Shown: piece after piece, positions 43,064 to 51,989 of the stretch
Numbering within the stretch: the first letter of the stretch is position 1
Layout: each line of letters opens with the position of its first letter
Origin: Pseudomonas frederiksbergensis
Lineage (GTDB): Bacteria > Pseudomonadota > Gammaproteobacteria > Pseudomonadales > Pseudomonadaceae
Reading direction: 5' to 3'
DNA: 64,000 nt
Assembly (NCBI RefSeq): GCF_017114915.1
Contig: NZ_JAAUOE010000002.1
Coordinates: 1 to 64,000 of the forward strand
Program-made: the position numbers and the translations under genes
The notes under the pieces: generated by a model
What the model saw: the letters and a program-made list of their open reading frames with translations, nothing else
What the model was told of the DNA's origin: nothing
The model's database searches: none

Positions 43064-44289
43064 TGAAGCGCGTCGTCGTCACCGGCATGGCCGGCATCAC
43101 TTCACTGGGCAGCGACTGGGACACCATCGCCGCCAATTTCGCCGCCAACCGCAGCGGCATCCGTCGCATGGACGAGTGGGATCGCTTTACCGAGCTCAAT
43201 ACGCGCCTGGCCGGGCCGATTGACGACTTCCAGGTGCCCGGCCACTGGACACGCAAGCAACTGCGCAGCATGGGCCGGGTGTCGCGGCTGGCAGTGGGCG
43301 CGGCGGAACAGGCCCTGGCGGACGCCGGGCTGCTGGGTGACGAGTCGATCAAGGACGGGCGCATGGGTGTTTCCTGCGGCTCGTCCACCGGCAGCACCGA
43401 CGAGATCAAAGCGTTCGGCAACATGCTGCTCAACTCAGTGGCCGAAGGCCTGAACGCCAACTCCTACGTGCGAATGATGCCGCACACCACGGCAGCGAAT
43501 ATCAGCATCTTCTTCGGCCTTACTGGCCGACTGATCCCGACCTCCAGCGCCTGCACCAGCGGCAGCCAGGGCATCGGTTATGCCTACGAGGCGATCAAGT
43601 TCGGCCGCCTGCCGCTGATGCTCGCCGGCGGCGCCGAAGAGCTTTGCCCGACCGAAGCCATGGTGTTCGATGCGCTCTACGCCACCAGCCTGAAAAACGA
43701 TGCCCCGCAAACCAGCCCGCGCCCTTACGACATCGGCCGCGATGGCCTGGTCATCGGTGAGGGTGGAGGCATGCTGGTACTCGAAGAACTCGAACACGCC
43801 CTGGCACGTGGCGCCCGCATCCACGCCGAGATCGTCGGTTTCGGCAGCAACGCCGACGGCCAGCATGCCACCCGCCCCGAGCTAATCACCATGCGCCGGG
43901 CCATGGAGCTGGCTTTGGAAGACGCCGGGCTCGCCCCAAGCGCCATCGGTTATGTAAATGGTCACGGCACGGCTACAGAACAGGGCGACATTGCCGAAAC
44001 ACTGGCCACCAGCAGTTTGTTCGGCGAACACATGCCGATCAGTTCGCAGAAGAGTTTCCTCGGTCACACCCTGGGAGCCTGCGGCGCGCTGGAGTCCTGG
44101 TTCAGCATCGAAATGATGAACCGCGACCAGTATGTGCACACCTTCAACCTCGATGAGGTCGATCCGCAGTGCGGCAAGCTTGATTATTTGCGCGGTGAGT
44201 TCCGGCAGATGAGCAATGAATACGTGATGAACAACAATTTCGCTTTTGGTGGGGTCAACACCTCGTTGATTTTCCGCCGCTGGCACTGA
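43063..44289 (+). CDS. Aryl polyene beta-ketoacyl-ACP synthase 2 (ApeR type)
   Basis: The second full ketosynthase, 408 residues, has C164 in TSSACTSGSQG, H301 in VNGHGTATEQGD and H335 in FLGHTLGACG. A separate ketosynthase is usual in these clusters and may start chain building from the aryl-ACP or act on specific lengths. It begins at a TGATG overlap with GGAGG nine bases upstream. Confidence 0.9.
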   Translation: MKRVVVTGMAGITSLGSDWDTIAANFAANRSGIRRMDEWDRFTELNTRLAGPIDDFQVPGHWTRKQLRSMGRVSRLAVGAAEQALADAGLLGDESIKDGRMGVSCGSSTGSTDEIKAFGNMLLNSVAEGLNANSYVRMMPHTTAANISIFFGLTGRLIPTSSACTSGSQGIGYAYEAIKFGRLPLMLAGGAEELCPTEAMVFDALYATSLKNDAPQTSPRPYDIGRDGLVIGEGGGMLVLEELEHALARGARIHAEIVGFGSNADGQHATRPELITMRRAMELALEDAGLAPSAIGYVNGHGTATEQGDIAETLATSSLFGEHMPISSQKSFLGHTLGACGALESWFSIEMMNRDQYVHTFNLDEVDPQCGKLDYLRGEFRQMSNEYVMNNNFAFGGVNTSLIFRRWH

Positions 44290-44315
44290 CCTGAACCACT
44301 TACGGAGTGAAGGGA

Positions 44316-45119
44316 ATGACTCAGTTTCACCGCATCGTCGCCTTGCTGGCCCTGGCCTTTGTGCTGGGCGGCTGCACCAGCAAGCCGGTGTACAACGCCA
44401 AGGAAAACTTCTCCAGCGACCTGGGCTTTACCCAATCGCAGATGAGCCGCGCCATCGTCACCGCCCTGAATGACCGTCAATGGGTCGTGCAATCGGTACG
44501 TCCAGGCATGATCAAGGCCGCCATCACCGTCCGTGGCCGGCACCACGCCGAAGTCGATATCCCGTTCACCCCGACCTCGTTCGAAATCGACTACCGCAGC
44601 AGCTACGGCCTGGACTATAAGAACGGCAAGATCCACGGCAACTACAACCGCTGGGTCAACAAACTGCGTGACAACGTGCTCAAGGAACTGTCCTTCGACC
44701 CGACCATCGAGCAGGTCAACGAACTGGGCATCATCAAACAAGGCGCCGAAGAGCCGACGTACCTGAGTTTTCGCGAAGGCGTAAAACGCGCCACCGACGC
44801 CGGTCTGCTGGACGGCAGCGTCAAGTTCTACCTGGCCGGCGAATCCTTGCCCAAGCAAGTGCGCAAGCTCGATACCGTGAGCAGCAGCCGCAAAACCAAC
44901 GGCTCCAACAAATCTGATCAGGATGCCTGCTTCTGGGCCCTGCAATCGGCCTTGGCAACCTTGCAGGACGCTGCGAAAAAAGCCGATGCCAACGCGGTGA
45001 TCAACATCGCCAGCGTCGACAATCGCGACCTGTACAAAGACCCCGAAAAATTCCAGTGCCGCGCCGGCCTGGTGGTGTCCAGCGTAGCGTTGCGCGGTGA
45101 TTTGGCGCACGTTGACTGA
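44316..45119 (+). CDS. Lipoprotein closing the aryl polyene operon
   Basis: The 267-residue protein has an LGGC lipobox (ALLALAFVLGGCTSKP), so it is a lipoprotein. The mature part holds TQSQMSRAIVTALNDRQW and a C-terminal Cys pair (DACFWALQ, FQCRAGL) that could form a disulfide. It is of a type found at the end of such clusters and sometimes mislabelled as an excinuclease subunit. The ATG at 44316 has GGAG eight bases upstream. The 26-base gap before it is the largest within the operon, and a terminator follows. Confidence 0.78.
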   Translation: MTQFHRIVALLALAFVLGGCTSKPVYNAKENFSSDLGFTQSQMSRAIVTALNDRQWVVQSVRPGMIKAAITVRGRHHAEVDIPFTPTSFEIDYRSSYGLDYKNGKIHGNYNRWVNKLRDNVLKELSFDPTIEQVNELGIIKQGAEEPTYLSFREGVKRATDAGLLDGSVKFYLAGESLPKQVRKLDTVSSSRKTNGSNKSDQDACFWALQSALATLQDAAKKADANAVINIASVDNRDLYKDPEKFQCRAGLVVSSVALRGDLAHVD

Positions 45120-45140
45120 GGCTCGTCATCCGAGAGCGAC

Positions 45141-45164
45141 AAAGGGCGCCTTTCGGCGTCCTTT
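45141..45164 (+). terminator. Hairpin at the end of the aryl polyene operon
   Basis: AAAGGGCGCC (45141-45150) pairs with GGCGTCCTTT (45155-45164) across four bases with one wobble. It begins 21 bases after the last stop. The arm ends in CTTT, so it is a moderate intrinsic terminator. Confidence 0.7.
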
Positions 45165-45327
45165 CACAAACAGGTCGGCTTGTCATCGCCCGGTACCTGC
45201 CTGGCTCTGCGATGGCTGGTTGCCCAGGATCCTCAGAGTCTCACAAGCCCCTTTCGGGAACGCCGCTTGTATCGATGATAATTCCCCGACTGGATAAAGT
45301 CTCCCCCCCGAATCACCGGACCATTCC

Positions 45328-45345
45328 GTAATACATGTAATACAT
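45328..45345. promoter_or_regulatory. Tandem GTAATACAT repeat upstream of the bacteriocin gene
   Basis: GTAATACAT occurs twice without gap (45328-45336, 45337-45345), which also creates the palindrome TACATGTA at the join. It lies in the 341-base spacer 45120-45460, about 120 bases before the bacteriocin start. The spacer turns AT-rich from here on and includes a possible -10 TATACG near 45412. I see no LexA-type CTGT-N8-ACAG box. Confidence 0.35.
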
Positions 45346-45460
45346 TTCCGAGTGTGTACTTACCCCATTGAGCGCCTTTTTGATCCATGGTTAATTGTTA
45401 GGGAGTTTAAATATACGACTCAGAAGTTTAATTAATCAATACCGAACAAGGATGTAGGTA

Positions 45461-46402
45461 ATGACACGAAATGGAATTGACTTACCCGCTACACACGTTA
45501 CTGGAACCTGGAAAGGTTCGTCGGGAGGATACTGGTCTACAGACGGCATCATCATTGATGGCACTTACGTTTCTCCTCCCCCTCAACCCGAGGTGGTTAC
45601 TGAAGAAAATAAAGCCTACAACATCGATATGATAAAGCGCCAGACAGGGCTTGATGACTTCACCTTCAATTTACGAATACTGGATAAAGCTTTAAACAAA
45701 AACGATGCCTACGGCGCAATAAAAGATATTTGGCGCATCGTAGAAAGTGATCGTGGCTGGGTAGACCCACACTGGAGAATCAACGATGATTTATTCAAAA
45801 ATAAAGTCGTAAATTTTAGCTTGGCTGACGCCCTTCAAAAAAGCGGATTCAGTGCAAGAGAAGCCATTATTGCCATTGCCAACTCCAAATACGTAGACAG
45901 CACTTCTTACAAACTGGAAACGCCAAAGCTTTCCGGAGGCACGTTTAGCCCAGTCAAAGCACTTGGGCATTACCTATGGGGAAACGGGCAAAAACTTGAA
46001 GTCGATATAAACACCATCGGGCTTAACATTCTGGAGCATAAGTTACCGCTATTAAGACAGGCCATTGAAAACACGAAATCACCTGGCGCGTATCATCTGG
46101 TTGACCCGCGCGTTGAATACAATACATTTGACGACAGTATTGCAACCGGAGCTTATCTGGGCCGAATCACTTTGAACATGGCAGGTGATTTCACACGAAG
46201 CCATGATGGGGCCTGGCGATTCATTGGGGTGATAAAGGCCTACCATGACAGATACGATTTCAACGCAAGTAACAGACCTCGCGCATTAGAAGAATTAACT
46301 ACTGCTGGCAGGGCGCTGCCGGGGACAAGTTACGAGATAGATATTTCAGGCGAGCACAAAATACACTTAGTCGGAATGGGATATCAACCTCAGCCATTTT
46401 AA
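45461..46402 (+). CDS. Colicin M-type bacteriocin (lipid II-degrading) with atypical active-site motif
   Basis: The 313-residue protein carries a C-terminal colicin M domain. YLWGNGQKLEVDINTIGLNI, GAYLGRITLN and YHDRYDFNASN align with colicin M segments as I know them (YLWGNG, GAYLGNITL, YDDKYDFNAST). Colicin M hydrolyses lipid II in the periplasm. D263, Y265 and D266 of the DxYD motif are present, but where colicin M has His-Arg the sequence reads N271-R272-P273, so the essential His is missing. The short N-terminus (DLPATHVTG) could hold a TonB box. AAGGA precedes the ATG. The AT-rich base composition differs sharply from neighbours and suggests transfer. There is no signal peptide and no lysis gene. 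Confidence 0.85.
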   Translation: MTRNGIDLPATHVTGTWKGSSGGYWSTDGIIIDGTYVSPPPQPEVVTEENKAYNIDMIKRQTGLDDFTFNLRILDKALNKNDAYGAIKDIWRIVESDRGWVDPHWRINDDLFKNKVVNFSLADALQKSGFSAREAIIAIANSKYVDSTSYKLETPKLSGGTFSPVKALGHYLWGNGQKLEVDINTIGLNILEHKLPLLRQAIENTKSPGAYHLVDPRVEYNTFDDSIATGAYLGRITLNMAGDFTRSHDGAWRFIGVIKAYHDRYDFNASNRPRALEELTTAGRALPGTSYEIDISGEHKIHLVGMGYQPQPF

Positions 46403-46412
46403 TCACTACCCA

Positions 46413-46437
46413 GGCAGTCAGATCGCATCTGACTGCC
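46413..46437 (+). terminator. Strong hairpin between bacteriocin and immunity genes
   Basis: GGCAGTCAGAT (46413-46423) and ATCTGACTGCC (46427-46437) form a perfect 11-base stem with a three-base loop, followed by TTTGTC. It lies 10 bases after the bacteriocin stop, 17 bases before the next start, and could end or attenuate transcription between the two. Confidence 0.7.
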
Positions 46438-46454
46438 TTTGTCAGGAAGGCGCT

Positions 46455-46889
46455 ATGATTAACACTATATTTCCAACCCTGTATTTCACGACACTAATTA
46501 TCTCTTCACTCATGAACTACTATATCGTAATTTCAAATTACCGAAGCGGCATCTACATCGCCACGCAAGATTCAATAGCCATTCCACTTATCACTACAAC
46601 CGAGGTACTGGCGATACTTCTACTATCATCTCTGGCCCAGCTGCCACTCTACAAACGGTTAAAGCATAAAAAGCCAGCGAGCACAATCTCGTTTACGCTA
46701 GCACTATTTGCAACGGCACTTTCATCGGCATTGCTTATTGAAAGCATTTATTACTGGATTACCCCAAGCCACTTAACCATCTCCGCACTCTACTTCATCA
46801 CACTCTCGACCTATCTAATTCACCAATTCAAACTTTACAAAAGGCTCGTTTCGCGGACAAAAAAAACCACCAAAACGGGAAGTTTTTGA
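46455..46889 (+). CDS. Four-helix inner-membrane protein, probable bacteriocin immunity factor
   Basis: The 144-residue protein has four hydrophobic segments at about 5-27, 42-62, 77-97 and 104-122 and a lysine-rich cytoplasmic tail (LVSRTKKTTKTGSF). I do not recognise a family with certainty. Small polytopic membrane proteins directly downstream of colicin M-type genes in Pseudomonas are known to give immunity, and the shared AT-rich composition supports a pair. AGGAAGG stands just before the ATG. It ends 12 bases before the convergent LysR gene. Confidence 0.65.
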   Translation: MINTIFPTLYFTTLIISSLMNYYIVISNYRSGIYIATQDSIAIPLITTTEVLAILLLSSLAQLPLYKRLKHKKPASTISFTLALFATALSSALLIESIYYWITPSHLTISALYFITLSTYLIHQFKLYKRLVSRTKKTTKTGSF

Positions 46890-46901
46890 TTTGATAGAGC
46901 A

Positions 46902-47801
46902 TCACGTTATGGACTCAACCTTACGCGTCAGCAACTCCACAAACGCCTTCGCCATCGGCGACTTCTGATCCTTGCGCTGCACCAGCCACACCGCCGATAC
47001 CGCTTCCGGATCCAGCAACGGGCGATAGACCACGCCATCAATGCGCATCCGCTGATAAGAGGCCGGCAACACCGATACCCCAAGCCCCGCCGCCACCAAC
47101 CCGATGATGGTCATCGCCTCGCCAGCCTCCTGGGCAAAGTGTGGGCTGAAGCCGGCGTCCCGCGCCAGGCTGAGCAGTTGTGCGTACAGACCGCTGCCAT
47201 AACTGCGTGGGAAAAATACGAACGGTTCGAGGGCCAGGGCTGACAGGAACAGGCCTTCTTCGCTGCCGTTCACCAGCGGATGCTTGGAACTGAGTACCGC
47301 CACCAATGGCTCGCGCATCAGCTCCACCACACTGAGCGAGTCCGGCAACCCCAGCGGTCGCATGATGCCGACTTCGATCGACTCATCCACCAGTGCATCG
47401 GCCACTTGGGTGCTGCTCATCTCCCGCAGATTCAGGTGCACCGCCGGAAAGCGCTGGCGAAACGAGAAAATCGCCTGAGGAATGGTCGAGTTGAAGGGGG
47501 CCGACGAGGTGAAGCCGATCTTCAGTTCACCCAACTCACCGAGTTGTGCCCGCCGAGCCACATCCGCCGCTTTGTCGACCTGAGCCAGCGCCAGCCGCGC
47601 CTCTTCAAGAAACAGCCGACCGGCCTCACTGAGTTCGACCCGACGATTGGTCCGCTCGAACAGACGCGCGCCCACTTCCTGTTCCAGCGCCTGAATCTGC
47701 TGGCTCAGCGGTGGCTGTGAGATGCCCAGCACCTGGGCGGCGCGGCCGAAATGCAGTTCTTCGGCGACGGCAATGAAGTAGCGCAGGTGACGCAATTCCA
47801 T
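46902..47801 (-). CDS. LysR-family transcriptional regulator
   Basis: The 299-residue regulator has the N-terminal winged helix (MELRHLRYFIAVAEELHFGRAA, split here across helix 1-2, then QPPLSQQIQALE) and a two-lobed effector domain with IGFTSSAPFNSTIPQ, where Ser/Thr side chains bind a small acid in BenM/CatM-like members. It faces the MFS gene across a 118-base spacer and probably controls it. Confidence 0.9.
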   Translation of the reverse strand: MELRHLRYFIAVAEELHFGRAAQVLGISQPPLSQQIQALEQEVGARLFERTNRRVELSEAGRLFLEEARLALAQVDKAADVARRAQLGELGELKIGFTSSAPFNSTIPQAIFSFRQRFPAVHLNLREMSSTQVADALVDESIEVGIMRPLGLPDSLSVVELMREPLVAVLSSKHPLVNGSEEGLFLSALALEPFVFFPRSYGSGLYAQLLSLARDAGFSPHFAQEAGEAMTIIGLVAAGLGVSVLPASYQRMRIDGVVYRPLLDPEAVSAVWLVQRKDQKSPMAKAFVELLTRKVESIT

Positions 47802-47812
47802 GGAAACTCCAT

Positions 47813-47828
47813 TAGGTCGTTAAACCTA
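47813..47828. promoter_or_regulatory. Inverted repeat between lysR and the MFS gene
   Basis: TAGGT (47813-47817) and ACCTA (47824-47828) flank six bases, 12 bases upstream of the lysR start. It is a candidate LysR recognition site; an AT-rich stretch at 47845-47860 could hold a promoter. Confidence 0.4.
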
Positions 47829-47919
47829 TCAAACAGGTCGAACAATATATTGGATAGAAACATTAGCCAGCTATATGATTTTTTCATTGCCTGACCGGCT
47901 GCGCTCTCCGAGGTCCGAA

Positions 47920-49194
47920 GTGAAAACTGCTGTCGCCCCACTCGCCCATGAAATTCCGCCCGCCGCGTTGAACGATGTCGTCGTTGAACGCAACGAGATC
48001 TACATCGAAAAAGGCACGCCGATGTTCATGCGCACGGTGCTGGCGCTGTTCTCGGGCGGCTTCGCGACCTTTGCCCTGCTCTACTGCGTGCAGCCGATGA
48101 TGCCGCTGCTGTCCCGCGAGTTTTCCATCAATGCGGCCCAGAGCAGCCTGATCCTGTCGGTCGCCACCGGCATGCTTGCCATCGGCTTGTTGATCACCGG
48201 CCCCATCTCCGATCGCATCGGGCGTAAACCGGTGATGGTTGCCGCGCTGTTCGCCGCCGCACTCTGCACCATGGCCAGCGCGACGATGCCGAGTTGGCAA
48301 GGCGTGCTGGTGATGCGGGCGCTGGTTGGGCTGTCGTTGAGCGGTCTGGCGGCGGTGGCGATGACTTATCTGAGCGAAGAAATTCACCCGCAGCACATCG
48401 GCCTGGCCATGGGCTTGTACATCGGCGGCAACGCCATCGGCGGCATGTGTGGACGGTTGATCGTTGGCGTACTGATCGACTTCGTCAGCTGGCACACGGC
48501 AATGCTGGTCATCGGCGGCTTGGCGCTGATTGCCGCCGTGGTGTTCTGGAAAATCCTTCCCGAGTCGCGCAACTTCCGCGCTCGCTCGCTACATCCGCGC
48601 AGTTTGCTGGACGGCTTCACCATGCACTTTCGCGACGCCGGCCTGCCGCTGCTGTTTGTCGAGGCGTTCGTGCTGATGGGAGCGTTCGTCACCCTGTTCA
48701 ACTACATCGGCTATCGCCTGCTGGCCGAGCCGTATCACATGGATCAGGCCTTCGTCGGACTGCTCTCGGTGGTGTACCTGTCGGGCATCTACAGCTCGGC
48801 GAAAATCGGCGCCCTGGCCGACCAACTCGGCCGGCGCAAAGTGCTCTGGGCAACCATTGTGGCCATGCTAGCGGGCCTTGCGTTGACGATGTTCACGCCG
48901 CTGCCGGTGGTGATCATTGGCATGCTGATCTTCACCTTTGGCTTCTTCGGCGCGCATTCGGTGGCCAGCAGCTGGATCGGCCGTCGCGCGACCAAGGCCA
49001 AGGGGCAGGCGACGTCGTTGTACCTGTTTAGCTATTACGCCGGGTCGAGTATCGCGGGTACGGCGGGCGGTATGGCCTGGCATCTGGGTGGCTGGAACGG
49101 GATCGGGCTGTTCATCAGCGCATTGCTGGTGATTGCGCTGTTGGTGGCGTTGAAATTGGCGAAGTTGCCGCCGTTGGAGAATTTGAAAGCTTAA
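47920..49194 (+). CDS. MFS transporter (YnfM-like)
   Basis: The 424-residue major facilitator protein has 12 predicted helices. It has the loop 2-3 motif GPISDRIGRKPV (DRxGRK) and its second-half counterpart ALADQLGRRKVLWA. The start is a GTG at 47920 with GAGG six bases upstream; a longer frame from 47875 lacks such a site. About 30 hydrophilic residues precede TM1. The substrate is unknown; YnfM-type relatives export small molecules. The divergent LysR gene is the likely regulator. Confidence 0.86.
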   Translation: MKTAVAPLAHEIPPAALNDVVVERNEIYIEKGTPMFMRTVLALFSGGFATFALLYCVQPMMPLLSREFSINAAQSSLILSVATGMLAIGLLITGPISDRIGRKPVMVAALFAAALCTMASATMPSWQGVLVMRALVGLSLSGLAAVAMTYLSEEIHPQHIGLAMGLYIGGNAIGGMCGRLIVGVLIDFVSWHTAMLVIGGLALIAAVVFWKILPESRNFRARSLHPRSLLDGFTMHFRDAGLPLLFVEAFVLMGAFVTLFNYIGYRLLAEPYHMDQAFVGLLSVVYLSGIYSSAKIGALADQLGRRKVLWATIVAMLAGLALTMFTPLPVVIIGMLIFTFGFFGAHSVASSWIGRRATKAKGQATSLYLFSYYAGSSIAGTAGGMAWHLGGWNGIGLFISALLVIALLVALKLAKLPPLENLKA

Positions 49195-49220
49195 GGCTGC
49201 GATCTTTTGATTTTGATGCA

Positions 49221-49248
49221 AAAACGCCCGGCAAATGCCGGGCGTTTT
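49221..49248. terminator. Bidirectional terminator between the MFS gene and hemE
   Basis: AAAACGCCCGGC (49221-49232) pairs with GCCGGGCGTTTT (49237-49248) over a four-base loop, followed by more T. It serves both convergent genes. Confidence 0.9.
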
Positions 49249-49262
49249 TTATCGGGCGACGA

Positions 49263-50330
49263 TCACTCGTGATACTGCGCCGACAGTTCATGCACCGCGC
49301 GCAAGAAAGCGCCTGCGTGCTCCGGATCAACTTCCGGGGTAATGCCATGACCGAGGTTGAACACGTGGCCACTGCCCTTGCCGTAACTGGCGAGGATCCG
49401 GCCGACTTCGGCGCGGATGGCTTCTGGCTTGGCGTAAAGCACGGTCGGGTCCATGTTGCCCTGCAGGGCGACTTTGTTGCCGACGCGCTGACGGGCCTCA
49501 CCGATGTCGCAGGTCCAGTCCAGGCCCAGCGCATCAGCGCCGGCGTCGGCGATGCTTTCCAGCCACAGGCCGCCGTTCTTGGTGAACAGGATGACCGGTA
49601 CTTTGCGGCCTTCGTGTTCGCGGATCAGGCCGCTGACGATTTTGCGCATGTAGGCCAGGGAGAATTCCTGATAGGCCGCTGCCGAAAGGTTACCGCCCCA
49701 GGTGTCGAATATCTGCACCGCTTGCGCGCCGGCCAGGATCTGGCCGTTGAGGTAGGACGTGACCGACTGCGCGAGCTTGTCCAGCAGCAGGTGCATGGCT
49801 TGCGGGTTGTCGTAGAGCATGGCCTTGGTTTTGCGGAAGTCTTTCGACGAGCCGCCTTCGACCATGTAGGTGGCCAGGGTCCATGGGCTGCCGGAGAAAC
49901 CGATCAGCGGCACGCGACCGTTCAGTTCGCGGCGGATGGTGCTGACCGCGTCCATGACGTAACCGAGGTCTTTTTGTGGATCAGGAATCGGCAAGGCTTC
50001 GATGTCGGCCAGGGTGCTGACGACTTTCTTGAAGCGCGGCCCTTCACCGGTCTCGAAGTACAGGCCTTGGCCCATGGCATCGGGAATGGTGAGGATGTCG
50101 GAGAAGAGGATCGCCGCGTCCAGTTGCGGATAGCGGTCAAGCGGTTGCAGGGTGACTTCGCACGCGAACGCCGGGTTCATGCACAGGCTCATGAAGTCGC
50201 CGGCCTTGGCACGGCTGGCGCGGTATTCAGGCAGGTAGCGACCGGCCTGACGCATCATCCACACGGGGGTGACGTCTACGGGTTGCTTGAGCAGGGCGCG
50301 AAGGAAACGGTCGTTCTTCAGGGCAGTCAT
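49263..50330 (-). CDS. hemE: Uroporphyrinogen decarboxylase
   Basis: HemE converts uroporphyrinogen III to coproporphyrinogen III in heme synthesis in the cytoplasm. The 355-residue length is standard. [19 protein letters not shown] leads into [16 protein letters not shown] with the substrate-binding Arg residues, and [14 protein letters not shown] holds the catalytic Asp region. It is transcribed separately, between a terminator and a REP-containing spacer. Confidence 0.97.
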   Translation of the reverse strand: MTALKNDRFLRALLKQPVDVTPVWMMRQAGRYLPEYRASRAKAGDFMSLCMNPAFACEVTLQPLDRYPQLDAAILFSDILTIPDAMGQGLYFETGEGPRFKKVVSTLADIEALPIPDPQKDLGYVMDAVSTIRRELNGRVPLIGFSGSPWTLATYMVEGGSSKDFRKTKAMLYDNPQAMHLLLDKLAQSVTSYLNGQILAGAQAVQIFDTWGGNLSAAAYQEFSLAYMRKIVSGLIREHEGRKVPVILFTKNGGLWLESIADAGADALGLDWTCDIGEARQRVGNKVALQGNMDPTVLYAKPEAIRAEVGRILASYGKGSGHVFNLGHGITPEVDPEHAGAFLRAVHELSAQYHE

Positions 50331-50468
50331 GTCGGCATCCGGAAAAAAAGTGCGGGCATTTTCTCAGAGCGCGACGCAAAAGGCACGGCAAGAGCCGTTC
50401 CTTTTGTCTATCGGGTCAATTTGTCGCGGGTGGCAGGCGACAAATCTGCCTCGTCAGGTAGGGCCAAT

Positions 50469-50527
50469 CGCTGGCAAGCCAGCTCCTACAGGTAATGCGC
50501 AATCCTGTAGGAGCCGGCTTGCCGGCG
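50469..50527. repeat. REP inverted pair between gltD and hemE
   Basis: CGCTGGCAAGCCAGCTCCTACA (50469-50490, given here as the left arm) pairs with the arm at 50506-50527 built on TGTAGGAGCCGGCTTGCCGG. It is the same class as the elements at 4926 and 17624. Confidence 0.8.
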
Positions 50528-50537
50528 AAGCTTTTGA

Positions 50538-51989
<1,452 letters not shown>

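Noticed and set aside
46200..46300. Frameshift or deletion in the bacteriocin active site as a pseudogene sign
   Set aside because: The reading frame continues normally to a family-like C-terminus after the motif, so the change is a residue-level variant and not a broken gene.
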